A stretch of 64,000 nucleotides of DNA, from NCBI GenBank assembly GCA_003165075.1, contig PLSM01000139.1, positions 6,650 to 70,649 on the forward strand, given 5' to 3'. The notes under the pieces were generated by a model. It was not told where the DNA came from. It ran no database searches and saw only the letters and a program-made list of their open reading frames with translations. The stretch is from Acidobacteriaceae bacterium. Its GTDB lineage: Bacteria; Acidobacteriota; Terriglobia; Terriglobales; Acidobacteriaceae. Below are positions 18,078 through 27,054 of this stretch, piece after piece. A program made the translations under genes and the position numbers. Numbering within the stretch: the first letter of the stretch is position 1; every line of letters begins with the position of its first letter.

Positions 18078-19793
18078 TCAACGCGGCTGGACCGTGACCG
18101 GCTGGGCCAGGCGTAGCAGGTTGCCGGATTGGCTGTTGATAGAGACGGCGATTCCTCTCTGAAGGTAGCGCGCCATCACTTCGGGCCGGGACCAGTCCAG
18201 ATCCCATCCGTCTTCAATGGCGATTACGTTGTACTGGCCGGGAGCTACGTCGCGCAGCGCAAAGCTGCCATCAGAGTCCGACTGGTCGCGCCGGATCAAC
18301 GCCTGCCATGCTCCAGAGTCCCGGGGAGCCAGCACGATCATGGCTCCCGCGAATCCTTTTCTGCCTTTGAGGGCAAAGCCCTCGACGCGCGCATCGCCCT
18401 GGCTCAAGGTGACCAGCACGCTCAGGGGACGGTCACGCACCGTCAGCAGTCCGCCCGAATGCACAGCGCCGCCGGCACCCATCGAGACCACCGGCAATAT
18501 CTTGGTGAGACTGGCGGCGGTCACCGACCACGTGCCCGGCGGCACCGCGTCGAACGTGAAACGGCCATGATGGGAAACGGTCGCCAACTCGTTCTGGCTA
18601 TTCGTGCCTTCAAGCAGATCGAGGGTCAGGTTCACCTCGTCCGGCAGGGGCTGGCCTGTAGCCATGCGCAGAATCCCGGCAACCGTGGGGGCCGGCGAAC
18701 CGGCATCCGGGTCCACCTGCTGGCTCGATGCAGCGTCCAGTTCCGTGATGCGCGGCGGATCGCCCTGCACCAACTCATAGTGACCGGGCGCCATGCCTGT
18801 GAAGTCGGTAGTCCCAGTCTGGAGGGCGTTCACAAAGCCTGCGCTCAACGCCGATATCTGGGTACCGAAGACAGTCTGCCTCAGTTCCGGCCGCGCGACC
18901 GATCCGTCGGCCTTGCGGGGCGCTGCAACGGCAAGGTGCAGAGCCGGAGCGGGGTGCAGATTGATGTTGGCCTCTTCGCGGCTGCCGCCGGCCAGCGCAA
19001 TGGGGGTGGCCGAGGCCTCGTCGGTCGTGGAATCGAAGTATGTCACCGGGTAAGCCACATCGAGCGCGGCGCTGTTTTCAGTCGCCGGCGTTGCCCGGGT
19101 CTGGACCGTCTCCCCTTGCAATGCATACCAGGGCTCTGCCACCACTGCCAGCAAGTACTCGCCTGCCGCCAGGTTGCTGAACTCGTAGGCGCCGGTGTCG
19201 TCGGTGAGGGCGGTGTCGGCCTGTGTAATGCGCGCGCCTTGCCGGTGATGTGAGGGCTGCTCGAACAGCATCACGCGGGCGCCCTCGACGGGGTCGCCGC
19301 CATCCGCCGAGACAACTCCCCGCAGCACCGCGCCGGGCATCAGCCGGAAGGTCAGGTGCCCGGTGTCCTGGTCTGGTCCGGTCACGATGGCAGAATTGAA
19401 TTCCTCGTGCTCGTCGTAAAATGCGGTGCGGAAGCCGCGTTTGGCAGCGGTCAGTTGATACTTGGCCGCAGGCAGGTTCGCCAGCTCAAATTTACCTTCA
19501 CTGTCCGACTCGACCGAAGCGACAGTATGACTGTCTGCTTCATCCAGCACGGCCACATTTGCGCGTCGCACGGGCTCGCCGGTCACAGCGTTGACCACCA
19601 CTCCCGCAATGCGATAGGACCCCATGGCCTGTGCAGTCGCGGGATGCGCAGGGCGCGCGGTACCGTGCGTGGCGGATTGCGAAAGCAACGGGACCGCACC
19701 AGCCAACGCCAGCAGGGCAAGGCTCGTAAAGACAAGGCCCACCTGAACGCGGTCAGCCGGGCGAAACACTGAAGAAGCAATGGAGTGCGGCAT
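18078..19793 (-). CDS. Exported protein with carboxypeptidase-regulatory-like domains (second of a coupled pair)
   Basis: 571 aa. The ATG at 19793 overlaps the stop of the upstream gene (TGATG), and it opens a signal sequence (VGLVFTSLALLALAGAVPLL). The first repeat-like domain is YRIAGVVVNAVTGEPVRRAN to YQLTAAKRGFRTAFYDE, the second GAVLRGVVSADGGDPVEGAR to FSNLAAGEYLLAVVAEP. Another beta-sandwich stretch near the C terminus includes RFTFDAVPPGTWSVTAASLT. These are the Cna-B/CarboxypepD-reg signatures found in surface and TonB-receptor-associated proteins. No protease or receptor domain is present. The frame stays open to 20339 but that part is a shadow of the upstream gene. Confidence 0.8.
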   Translation of the reverse strand: MPHSIASSVFRPADRVQVGLVFTSLALLALAGAVPLLSQSATHGTARPAHPATAQAMGSYRIAGVVVNAVTGEPVRRANVAVLDEADSHTVASVESDSEGKFELANLPAAKYQLTAAKRGFRTAFYDEHEEFNSAIVTGPDQDTGHLTFRLMPGAVLRGVVSADGGDPVEGARVMLFEQPSHHRQGARITQADTALTDDTGAYEFSNLAAGEYLLAVVAEPWYALQGETVQTRATPATENSAALDVAYPVTYFDSTTDEASATPIALAGGSREEANINLHPAPALHLAVAAPRKADGSVARPELRQTVFGTQISALSAGFVNALQTGTTDFTGMAPGHYELVQGDPPRITELDAASSQQVDPDAGSPAPTVAGILRMATGQPLPDEVNLTLDLLEGTNSQNELATVSHHGRFTFDAVPPGTWSVTAASLTKILPVVSMGAGGAVHSGGLLTVRDRPLSVLVTLSQGDARVEGFALKGRKGFAGAMIVLAPRDSGAWQALIRRDQSDSDGSFALRDVAPGQYNVIAIEDGWDLDWSRPEVMARYLQRGIAVSINSQSGNLLRLAQPVTVQPR

Positions 19794-21640
19794 CAATGTT
19801 CCGGCGCCTCCACGACAAGGTTGCTTGTGGTTCCCGGCGAAAGCGTGACGGCCTGCCCCGGATTCGGCAGCGCTGCCAGCGCCTCGGGGTTGCGGTACCC
19901 CAGCGCCACCGGCTGGTCGAAGGCATAGACGTGGTAGTTGCCGGGCGTCAGCCCCGTCAGAGTAACCGTCCCGCCGGTAGAAGGCCGAAGCGTCTGCGGC
20001 ACCACGTCGCTGGTGGAGTCGAAGTCCGGCACTGCGTAGACGGTGTAGAAAGGCTCTTCTCCAATCACGCGCCCTGCCAGCGTGGCCGGTAGCGAAAGCG
20101 TCAGGCTGGCGCAATCGTCGCGTAGGATCAGGTTCAGCGGCGCTGCCAGCCCCGACGGGCCAACGAAGAGCGGTTCTCGCGCCAGGCTCGCTCCTCCGGC
20201 TGTGAACGATGCTTCGCAAAGCCCCTTCTGCGCCAGGTTGGTATGCGCCCAATAGGACCCCGGCGGTGTAAACGACGTCTCCAGCGGTCCGGACGCACTT
20301 CCTTCCGCGAAGGCGCTCACCATGCCATCCCCGATCCATCCGCCTGCCTGGCTCAGGGTGATGATTACCGTGCTGTCGCTTCGTTGTGGAGGCTGGGCCG
20401 CGGTGCGCAGCACATTCACCTGCACGGAACTACTGCGCGAGAGTGTGACTGGAATGCGCAGGTCAGAGACGGCGTGCCCGGCCACCGCAAAATCAACCTG
20501 GCCGAGCAGCGGGGCGGACTCCGTGACCGCTGAAGCAGAGCGGCTGCCGCCAACTCTGGCCGCGGAGCCCGCTTGTGTCACCGTGACCAGCAGCGAGTAA
20601 GCTCCGTCCGGCAGGTTGGCTTGCACCGTATGCGTTGCCTGGTCGTATAGCGCGGTGTAGGAGAGTTGATGGCCCTGCCCGTCCATCAATTCAGGCGAAA
20701 AACTCATTCCTGCCTGGTCCGGCGATGCTTCGGCGCTCCGCCGTCCGCCGGGAAGGAGCACCGTCGCCGTGACTGCCTGAAAAGGCTCAAGGGTGAGGAC
20801 AAGGTCGGCCTGGGCCTGGTCGCCGCTCCGCAGCCGGATCTTTGCGGCTCCGCCCACATCGCGCGCCTCGGGATAAAACTGGCTGGCGTAACCTTTATGC
20901 GCAACCGCGCCGTCGTGGCCGGTCTCCACCAGGTTGGTCGCCGGCTCGCTCTCCAGCGCCGGTTCGGTATACACGGCATAGACGCCATCGGCGAGCCCGC
21001 CAAAGCGGTAGGCCCCGTCACTGTTGGTTTTGGTCGTGGAATCTGCCTGCCACACCGCCCGGCCGTCATGCATTTCCAGGCGCAGGAGCATCACGTTTAT
21101 GCCTTGCGCCGTATCGCCGGTGGAGAGCTGAATCTGGCCATGAATCGAGTTGGTGGGCGACATCGTGAACACAACGTCCGGCATCTCAGCGGCCACAAGG
21201 ATGCTGTGGCCGCCATGGGTGAAGGCGAGGATGAATTGCTGCACCTCGCTGTTCGCGCCCACGCCGGAAAAAGCCTGATCCAGAAACCCCGGCTTGATCA
21301 CTTCAATTTCCTGCGAACCGAGCGGCACGCCCGGGATCTCAAAGCGGCCGTCGCCGTCCGTCAGCGTGCCGGTGGACGCGTCGCCCTCGATGCGGACCAG
21401 CGCACGCGGCAACGGCTCACCCGAGGCGGAGTTGCGAACCACCCCGTGCACGGTCGCCACTGGACCAGCCGGAGCTTGGGCGGGGACAGCTTGTTCCGGC
21501 TGCAGGTCTGCATCTTGTGCAGAGCAGAGCACTGGAGCCAGCAGAAGTGCGGCGGACAAAACCAGTAGGACGCTCCGCAAAGGATTCTTCGCGGAACGCG
21601 AGTCACTGCACGGCTGCCTATGGAGTGTCCGAGGGCCCAC
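19793..21640 (-). CDS. Exported protein with carboxypeptidase-regulatory-like domains (first of a coupled pair)
   Basis: 615 aa starting at a GTG (21640). The signal sequence is LRSVLLVLSAALLLAPVLCSA. The first Cna-B-like domain is clear (ATVHGVVRNSASGEPLPRAL, DGRFEIPGVPLGSQEIEVIK, PGFLDQ), and a second contains DGAYRFGGLADGVYAVYTEP. The C-terminal third has further beta-sandwich patterns and ends with TLTGLTPGNYHVYAFDQP. It is related in design to the gene that follows it with a one-base overlap, so the two are made together. A cell-surface adhesion or carbohydrate-binding role is plausible but not shown. Confidence 0.8.
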   Translation of the reverse strand: MGPRTLHRQPCSDSRSAKNPLRSVLLVLSAALLLAPVLCSAQDADLQPEQAVPAQAPAGPVATVHGVVRNSASGEPLPRALVRIEGDASTGTLTDGDGRFEIPGVPLGSQEIEVIKPGFLDQAFSGVGANSEVQQFILAFTHGGHSILVAAEMPDVVFTMSPTNSIHGQIQLSTGDTAQGINVMLLRLEMHDGRAVWQADSTTKTNSDGAYRFGGLADGVYAVYTEPALESEPATNLVETGHDGAVAHKGYASQFYPEARDVGGAAKIRLRSGDQAQADLVLTLEPFQAVTATVLLPGGRRSAEASPDQAGMSFSPELMDGQGHQLSYTALYDQATHTVQANLPDGAYSLLVTVTQAGSAARVGGSRSASAVTESAPLLGQVDFAVAGHAVSDLRIPVTLSRSSSVQVNVLRTAAQPPQRSDSTVIITLSQAGGWIGDGMVSAFAEGSASGPLETSFTPPGSYWAHTNLAQKGLCEASFTAGGASLAREPLFVGPSGLAAPLNLILRDDCASLTLSLPATLAGRVIGEEPFYTVYAVPDFDSTSDVVPQTLRPSTGGTVTLTGLTPGNYHVYAFDQPVALGYRNPEALAALPNPGQAVTLSPGTTSNLVVEAPEH

Positions 21641-21735
21641 TCATCATTGTCACCTGTCGGGGCCGGGAAGGGAATCGAACCAGGGGAGAAAATCCTGTGA
21701 ACCGTCCCATCTCCCACGGCAAAGAACACAGCAGC

Positions 21736-23613
21736 TCAATCGCGCTCAAGATACCATGGGATATTGATGACCACGATGCGCCGGTTGCCGCGCAGCAGCA
21801 GGATCACCTTTAACAAGTCGGCGCGGCGATTGTGCATCAGGTTTTCCCACCAGTGGCGCACCACCAGCTCCGGCACCAGCACGCAAACCCTGTGAGCCTC
21901 CGACTCGCGCTCCACCGCCAGGATGTAGTCCACCACCGGCGTCAGAATATAACGATAGGGGGATTGCAGAATCTTCAGTTGGGGAACGCACTTGCCGGCA
22001 TTGCGCAACGGCGCGGCAATCTTTTCTTCCCAATCCCTGCAAATCTCGTCTGGCTCGTCGGAGGTCTGCACGTGCAGGCAGCGAATGTCGTTCGACATGC
22101 CGAGTGCAAAGCTCACAGCCTTCTCCGTGATGCGGCTCCAGCGGTCGATCGGCACCACCACGATCGGTTCCCTCACTTCGGCGGGCACAATCGGACGAGC
22201 AAGGGCCGTCGAGCGGGCCACGCGCACATAGTGCCGCTTGACGGCGCGCATCAGCAGGATCATCAGCGCAATCAACAGCGCGGTGATCCATGCGCCCTGC
22301 ACAAACTTGGCCACCAGCACCACTGCTGCGGTGATGCCCGTGGCCAATGCACCCAGACCATTCAGGGCCATGCGCGCCCGCGCTTTGCCCTTGCGCTTCC
22401 AATGCATCACCATCCCCGCCTGCGAAAGCGTGAAGGCCAGGAACGCGCCGATGGCATAGAGGGGAATCAGCCTGTCGGTGACGCCGCCAAAAACGATCAG
22501 CAACACGGCGGTCAGCACCACCAGAACGTAGATGCCCCATGAATAGAGCAGACGGCGGCCACGCAACAAAAATACATGGGGCATGTAATCGTCAAGGGCG
22601 ATGGCGCGCGTAAGCCTGGGGAAATCGGCAAACGCGGTGTTAGCACTGAGCGCCAGCACCAGTAGCACCGAGCCGATGGTGACGTAGTAAAACACTCCGT
22701 GGCCCATCACCGCGCGTGTCAGCATCGACAGCACGCTCTCGTAGCCGGGGCCGTCGGGATTGGTGGCGGCAATGCCATAGGCGCGGCACAGCAGCGCAAT
22801 CCCCGCCAGCAGCGCCGCCAGCAGCACGATGATGATGGTGAGCGTGATCTTGGCGTTCCGGCGCGTGTCGTCGCGGAAGGCCATCACTCCGTTGCTCACC
22901 GCCTCCACACCCGTCATGGCCGTGCAGCCGGAGGAGAAGACCTTGAGCAGCAGCCACAGGCTGACGGTAGCCGTCGCCGCGGGAATGGCGGGTAGCGGCG
23001 TGGCCGGGTGCGGATGGCCCACGGAGTGCAACACCTGCCACGCGCCCGCAACAATCACAATCAGCAGCGTTCCCGTGAACAGATAGGTGGGGATCATGAA
23101 CGCCACGCCGGTATCGCGCACGCCGCGCATATTCACCACGGTCAGAATCACCAGCACAGCCAGGCACAACTGCAGCGTATGCGGTTGCAGGCTGGGCACG
23201 GCTGAGATGAGCGCGCCCACTCCGGCGGAAATGCCCACCGCGGCGGTAAGGATGTAGTCGATCATCAGCGCGGCCGCGGCTAGCAGCCCTGCGCCCTCAC
23301 TCAGATTCCGGCTCGCCACGGTATACGAGCCGCCGCCCTTGGGGTAGGCGTCAATGGTTTGCCGGTAGCTGAAGTAGACGATGGTCAGCAGGATGAGAAT
23401 GGTCGCGCTGACCGGGACAATGTACTTGACGCCCAGCAAACCGAGCGGAAGCAAAAGTGTAAGCGCCGCCTCCGGCCCATATGCCGCGGAGCTCAACGCA
23501 TCGAGGCCGAAGATGGGGATGCCCGCGATGGGGCCGATGTGCTCGGCGCGTTCTTCGCTGGTGGCAAGCGGCCGTCCAAAGAGCAAATTCAAGAAGTTTG
23601 TGGATAATGCCAT
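21736..23613 (-). CDS. APC-superfamily permease, KimA/YdaO-like
   Basis: 625 aa from the ATG at 23613. The first half is a LeuT-fold transporter with about 12 hydrophobic segments. It begins with the family motif [20 protein letters not shown], which is close to KimA-type potassium/proton symporters annotated as amino-acid permeases. The last ~200 residues are a soluble cytoplasmic region ([20 protein letters not shown]) as in KimA. An in-frame ATG at 23667 adds 18 unrelated residues. Substrate (K+ or an amino acid) is not settled by sequence; the cytoplasmic tail favours KimA. It is divergent from trpG. Confidence 0.85.
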   Translation of the reverse strand: MALSTNFLNLLFGRPLATSEERAEHIGPIAGIPIFGLDALSSAAYGPEAALTLLLPLGLLGVKYIVPVSATILILLTIVYFSYRQTIDAYPKGGGSYTVASRNLSEGAGLLAAAALMIDYILTAAVGISAGVGALISAVPSLQPHTLQLCLAVLVILTVVNMRGVRDTGVAFMIPTYLFTGTLLIVIVAGAWQVLHSVGHPHPATPLPAIPAATATVSLWLLLKVFSSGCTAMTGVEAVSNGVMAFRDDTRRNAKITLTIIIVLLAALLAGIALLCRAYGIAATNPDGPGYESVLSMLTRAVMGHGVFYYVTIGSVLLVLALSANTAFADFPRLTRAIALDDYMPHVFLLRGRRLLYSWGIYVLVVLTAVLLIVFGGVTDRLIPLYAIGAFLAFTLSQAGMVMHWKRKGKARARMALNGLGALATGITAAVVLVAKFVQGAWITALLIALMILLMRAVKRHYVRVARSTALARPIVPAEVREPIVVVPIDRWSRITEKAVSFALGMSNDIRCLHVQTSDEPDEICRDWEEKIAAPLRNAGKCVPQLKILQSPYRYILTPVVDYILAVERESEAHRVCVLVPELVVRHWWENLMHNRRADLLKVILLLRGNRRIVVINIPWYLERD

Positions 23614-23765
23614 GGATGTTTTCCGGCAGTCGGGAAGTCGAAAGAGGGAAACCGCTGTCGAAGGCATTGTCTCACGGCAACTTGAAAATCCATGGCCGCG
23701 GCAAGCGTGGAAAGCCGTGGTGCTCCACCGGCCACGCCCGCCCTCGCGCTACACTGGACTTCACC

Positions 23766-24350
23766 ATGGTCTTCGTTCTCGACAACTACGATTCCTTTAC
23801 TTACAACCTCGTCCAGTACCTTGGCGAACTGGGCGCGAAGGTTGAGGTGTATCGCAACGACGAGTTGACGGTGGAGGAGGTTGAGGCCCTCAAACCCGAG
23901 CGCATTCTGCTCTCTCCCGGCCCCTGTACCCCCGCCGAGGCAGGTATCCTGGTGCCTCTCATTCGCCACATGGCCGGCAAGGTCCCCATTCTGGGCGTTT
24001 GCCTGGGCCACCAGGCCATCGGAGAAGCCTTTGGCGGCCAGGTGGTGCGTGCCCAGCATCTGATGCACGGCAAGACCAGCCCAGTGGAGCACGACGGCAA
24101 GGGCATCTTTGCCGGGCTCGCCACCCCGCTCATCTGCACCCGCTACCACTCGCTCATCGTGGCCGAGGACTCGCTGCCCGCCGAACTCACCGTCACAGCT
24201 CGCACCCCGGAACAGAACGGCGCGGCTGGCGGCTCCGTCATTATGGGCTTGCGCCATCGCCATCTTTCTATCGAGGGCGTGCAGTTCCACCCCGAGAGCG
24301 TGCTCACCGAGGGCGGCCACCAGATGATCCGCAACTTCCTGGAAATGTAG
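23766..24350 (+). CDS. trpG: Anthranilate/aminodeoxychorismate synthase glutaminase subunit
   Basis: Class I glutamine amidotransferase, 194 aa, supplying ammonia to TrpE or PabB. It starts [19 protein letters not shown]. The oxyanion segment is [12 protein letters not shown], the nucleophile cysteine lies in [16 protein letters not shown], and the His/Glu of the triad are in [15 protein letters not shown]. The reading frame is open upstream to 23481, but the family start is at 23766. trpE is present but on the opposite strand at 25477-27036, with one gene between. TrpG may be shared between tryptophan and folate routes, as in Bacillus. Confidence 0.95.
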   Translation: MVFVLDNYDSFTYNLVQYLGELGAKVEVYRNDELTVEEVEALKPERILLSPGPCTPAEAGILVPLIRHMAGKVPILGVCLGHQAIGEAFGGQVVRAQHLMHGKTSPVEHDGKGIFAGLATPLICTRYHSLIVAEDSLPAELTVTARTPEQNGAAGGSVIMGLRHRHLSIEGVQFHPESVLTEGGHQMIRNFLEM

Positions 24351-24354
24351 CCCG

Positions 24355-25386
24355 ATGCAAGCACTGGTAAGAGAAAGAAAGCCCCGCGCACATATCCTGT
24401 TGCAACCGGCTGCACTCTCTCTGCTCGTGGCCCTGGTGGTCATGCCAATGCTTCCGGCCCAGACCCCGGCCCCACCGCAGGCCGCTCCAGCGCCGGTTCC
24501 AGCCACGCCGATTTCCTCCGGGCCCATTGCCATCGTGCCCCTCGACAACAAGAATCCGGATCAGGCCCCTACGGTCACAGGCGCGCTTGAAGTCGCGGGT
24601 GGCAAGGCCATCATCGCCGCAAGTGGTGCGGTCACCTCCGGTTCCACCACCACTGAGGTGGTCCTGCCCCATCGCGGCACCTTGCGCGTCTGCGCTTCCA
24701 CCACGGTCAAGCTCGCCGCAGACTCCGCCGTTCCCTCCGGCGAGACACCCGGTCTGATGATGGCTCTGGATCACGGCGCGATCGAAGCCAGCTTCGCCAC
24801 CGGCCGCAACGCCGATGTCCTGCTCACGCCCGACTTCCGCATCCTGATCGGTGGCCCCGGTGCGGCCGAAGTGAAAGTCCGGCTGGGCCAGCACGGCGAC
24901 ACCTGCGTGGACAACCCCAGGGTCCCCAGCGACAGGTCTTCGTCGCTGGGGTGGAACTCCGGCGCCGACGCGCCTTACGTACTAGTGACCAGCGTCTTCG
25001 ATGGCAGCGTTTATCGCGTGCAGCCGGGTCAGCGCGTCATGTTTCAGCACGGCAGCCTCACCGAGGTGGTGGATCAGGAAAAGGAACCCTGCGGTTGCCC
25101 GCCCCCGCCCGGCGAGACCCACGGCAACGAATTCCCGCTGGCGCAAAGCGAGGGCCTGGCGCCGGTCGCCGCATCTGTCCCCGCATTCCCGCATCCCTCA
25201 GACTCGCCCGCCATTGCGCCGCTCGTGTTCAAGAGCCCCGAACCTGCGCCCGAGACAGTCGCCCAACCTGCCGCAGCGGCCAGCGCAAGCGCCAGCCCAG
25301 CCGCAGCCCCGCCAACCGCGCAAAAGAGGCCAGGCTTCTTTCGCCGCGTAGGCCACTTCTTCCGCGTCCTCTTCGGCGCAGAATAA
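24355..25386 (+). CDS. Exported Ala/Pro-rich protein with FecR-like central region, carrying a palindromic insert
   Basis: 343 aa beginning five bases after the trpG stop. A hydrophobic signal (LLQPAALSLLVALVVMPMLP) is followed by a Pro/Ala stretch. The beta-rich central region (RGTLRVCASTTVKLAADSAV, LMMALDHGAIEASFATGRNA, VSVFDGSVYRVQPGQRVMF-like) recalls FecR-type domains that sense or coat periplasmic surfaces. Codons about 188-200 (RVPSDRSSSLGW) are the translation of a mobile-looking palindrome and probably not part of the ancestral protein. The C-terminal part is Ala/Pro-rich and ends with a basic amphipathic helix (FFRRVGHFFRVLFG). Function unknown. Confidence 0.65.
   Translation: MQALVRERKPRAHILLQPAALSLLVALVVMPMLPAQTPAPPQAAPAPVPATPISSGPIAIVPLDNKNPDQAPTVTGALEVAGGKAIIAASGAVTSGSTTTEVVLPHRGTLRVCASTTVKLAADSAVPSGETPGLMMALDHGAIEASFATGRNADVLLTPDFRILIGGPGAAEVKVRLGQHGDTCVDNPRVPSDRSSSLGWNSGADAPYVLVTSVFDGSVYRVQPGQRVMFQHGSLTEVVDQEKEPCGCPPPPGETHGNEFPLAQSEGLAPVAASVPAFPHPSDSPAIAPLVFKSPEPAPETVAQPAAAASASASPAAAPPTAQKRPGFFRRVGHFFRVLFGAE
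24924..24951. repeat. REP-like palindromic element (AGGTCTTC loop) inside a coding sequence
   Basis: CCCCAGCGAC (24924-24933), loop AGGTCTTC (24934-24941) and GTCGCTGGGG (24942-24951) form a perfect 10-bp stem. The same sequence, apart from one base, reappears as the outer element at 37591-37662. It stays in frame and adds residues to the host protein without a stop. Confidence 0.85.
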
Positions 25387-25449
25387 ATAGTTGGCTCGTT
25401 AGAATCTACGCGTATGCACGATTGTTCGCCCACCGCGGACAACTGAAAA

Positions 25450-25470
25450 CTGACAACTGTGAGCTGTCAG
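25450..25470 (-). terminator. Intrinsic terminator of trpE
   Basis: On the minus strand CTGACAGCT, loop CAC and AGTTGTCAG form a hairpin with one mismatch, followed by TTTTC. It lies 6 bases after the TAA of trpE. The imperfect stem makes it moderate in strength. Confidence 0.65.
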
Positions 25471-25476
25471 CTGTCT

Positions 25477-27036
25477 TTACAGCTCCCGTGCCTGCTCGAT
25501 CGCCCGGATCACCGCCTGTGCCTTGTTGATCGCTTCGCGGTGTTCCATCTCCGGCACGGAGTCGGCCACGATGCCCGCGCCGGCCTGCACGTATCCTTTG
25601 CCGTCCTGCGTCAGCAGCGAGCGGATGGCGATGCACGAGTCCAGATTCCCTGAGAAATCCGCATAGAGTACTGCGCCGCCGTAGGTCCCGCGCCGCGCCG
25701 ACTCCAGTTCCTCGATGATCTCCATGGCCCGTACCTTGGGCGCGCCGGAAAGCGTGCCGGCGGGGAAGCACGCGCGCAACGCATCCACCGCAGTCAGTTC
25801 CGGCCTGAGCCGCCCCTCAATTGCGCTCACAATGTGCATCACGTGGCTGTAGCGCTCAACGAACATCAGGCGGTCCACCTTCACGCTGCCGTATTCGCTC
25901 ACCCGGCCCACATCGTTGCGTCCCAGGTCCACCAGCATTACGTGTTCGGCGCGCTCTTTCTCGTCGTGCAGCATCTCGTCGGCCAGCGCTTCGTCTTCCT
26001 TCTCGCTTGCGCCACGCGGACGCGTTCCAGCAATGGGCCGGTACTCCACTTTGCCGCCGTGTACCCGCACCAGCAGTTCCGGAGACGACCCCGCCAGCTC
26101 CACGGTCTCCGACCGCTTTGGTCCTTTGGGCGAGTTTCCCGGCTGGGCCGCCCGGCCGCCCAGCGCGCCTTCCGGCGTAAAGCGCAGAAAGTACATATAC
26201 GGGCTGGGGTTCACCGTCCGCAGTGCGCGGTACACCTGAAAGCTGTCTGTACCGGGCGCCACGTCGAAGCGCTGCGACAGCACCGCCTGAAAGATGTCTC
26301 CCGCGGCGATGTATTCCTTGGTCCTGTCCACGGCGGCCAGAAAATCCTTCTTGCGCGTGCGGAAAGCCACCTTCAACTTGCCGCTGTTCTTGGCGCGCGG
26401 CACCTTGGGCAGTGGCTGCGCCAGCCGCTTCTCCAGCCGCGCCAGCCGCCGGACGGCCTTGGCGTAAGCCTCACCGGGCGCGTCCAGGGTCACGTCCGCC
26501 GTGGCCACCAGCCAGATCTGTTTGCGCACATGATCGAAAGCCAATACCTCGTCGAAAAACAGCAGGCAGGCATCGGGCACGCCCAACTCATCCTCCGCCA
26601 ACTCCGGCAGTTCCTCGATCTGGCGCACCGCGTCATAGGCAAAAAAGCCCACCGCGCCGGCTGTGAATGGAGGCATTCCCGCCAGCCGTGCCGGCTTATG
26701 CCCGCCCAGCGCTTCGCGTAACACGGCAAAGACGTCGCCTTCAATGTGTGTAATCTTTTTGCCTTCGGTGATGGCGATCCTGCGCCCGCGGGCTACGATG
26801 CGCTTGTAAGGCGCAAGCCCGATGAAGGTGTAGCGTCCAACCTGCTCGCCGCCCTCCACCGACTCCAGCAGAAAGCACTCACGCTCCGGCCACGCCGCCC
26901 GCAAAAATGCCGACACCGGGGTCTCCAGGTCGGCTGTCAGGGTGCGATACACCGGCACCAGGGTGTGCTCTTTGGCCAGTGCCAGAAATTCTTTACGATT
27001 GGGATGAATCAGATGGGAAGAAGCTTTCACAGGCAC
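25477..27036 (-). CDS. trpE: Anthranilate synthase component I
   Basis: Chorismate-using large subunit that makes anthranilate with the TrpG glutaminase. 519 aa. N-terminal region: VPVYRTLTADLETPVSAFL (tryptophan-binding side) and CFLLESVEGGEQVGRYTFIG. Catalytic core: IFQAVLSQRFDV, YRPIAGTRPRGASEKED, DEKERAEHVMLVDLGRNDVG, FPAGTLSGAPKVRAMEIIEE and YGGAVLYADFSGNLD. A stretch of ~25 residues (about GALGGRAAQPGNSPKGPKR) is inserted in the conserved strand before ELAGSSPELLVR; it is not in well-known TrpE proteins. trpG is nearby on the other strand. A terminator follows the stop. Confidence 0.95.
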   Translation of the reverse strand: MPVKASSHLIHPNRKEFLALAKEHTLVPVYRTLTADLETPVSAFLRAAWPERECFLLESVEGGEQVGRYTFIGLAPYKRIVARGRRIAITEGKKITHIEGDVFAVLREALGGHKPARLAGMPPFTAGAVGFFAYDAVRQIEELPELAEDELGVPDACLLFFDEVLAFDHVRKQIWLVATADVTLDAPGEAYAKAVRRLARLEKRLAQPLPKVPRAKNSGKLKVAFRTRKKDFLAAVDRTKEYIAAGDIFQAVLSQRFDVAPGTDSFQVYRALRTVNPSPYMYFLRFTPEGALGGRAAQPGNSPKGPKRSETVELAGSSPELLVRVHGGKVEYRPIAGTRPRGASEKEDEALADEMLHDEKERAEHVMLVDLGRNDVGRVSEYGSVKVDRLMFVERYSHVMHIVSAIEGRLRPELTAVDALRACFPAGTLSGAPKVRAMEIIEELESARRGTYGGAVLYADFSGNLDSCIAIRSLLTQDGKGYVQAGAGIVADSVPEMEHREAINKAQAVIRAIEQAREL

Positions 27037-27054
27037 CAGTGTACCTGTTCGGAG

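Noticed and set aside
21650-21700. tRNA-like T-arm (GGTTCGATTCC on the minus strand) between the surface-protein gene and the permease
   Set aside because: The T stem does not pair properly, no matching acceptor 5' strand or anticodon arm lies within 75 bases, and no cloverleaf can be drawn.
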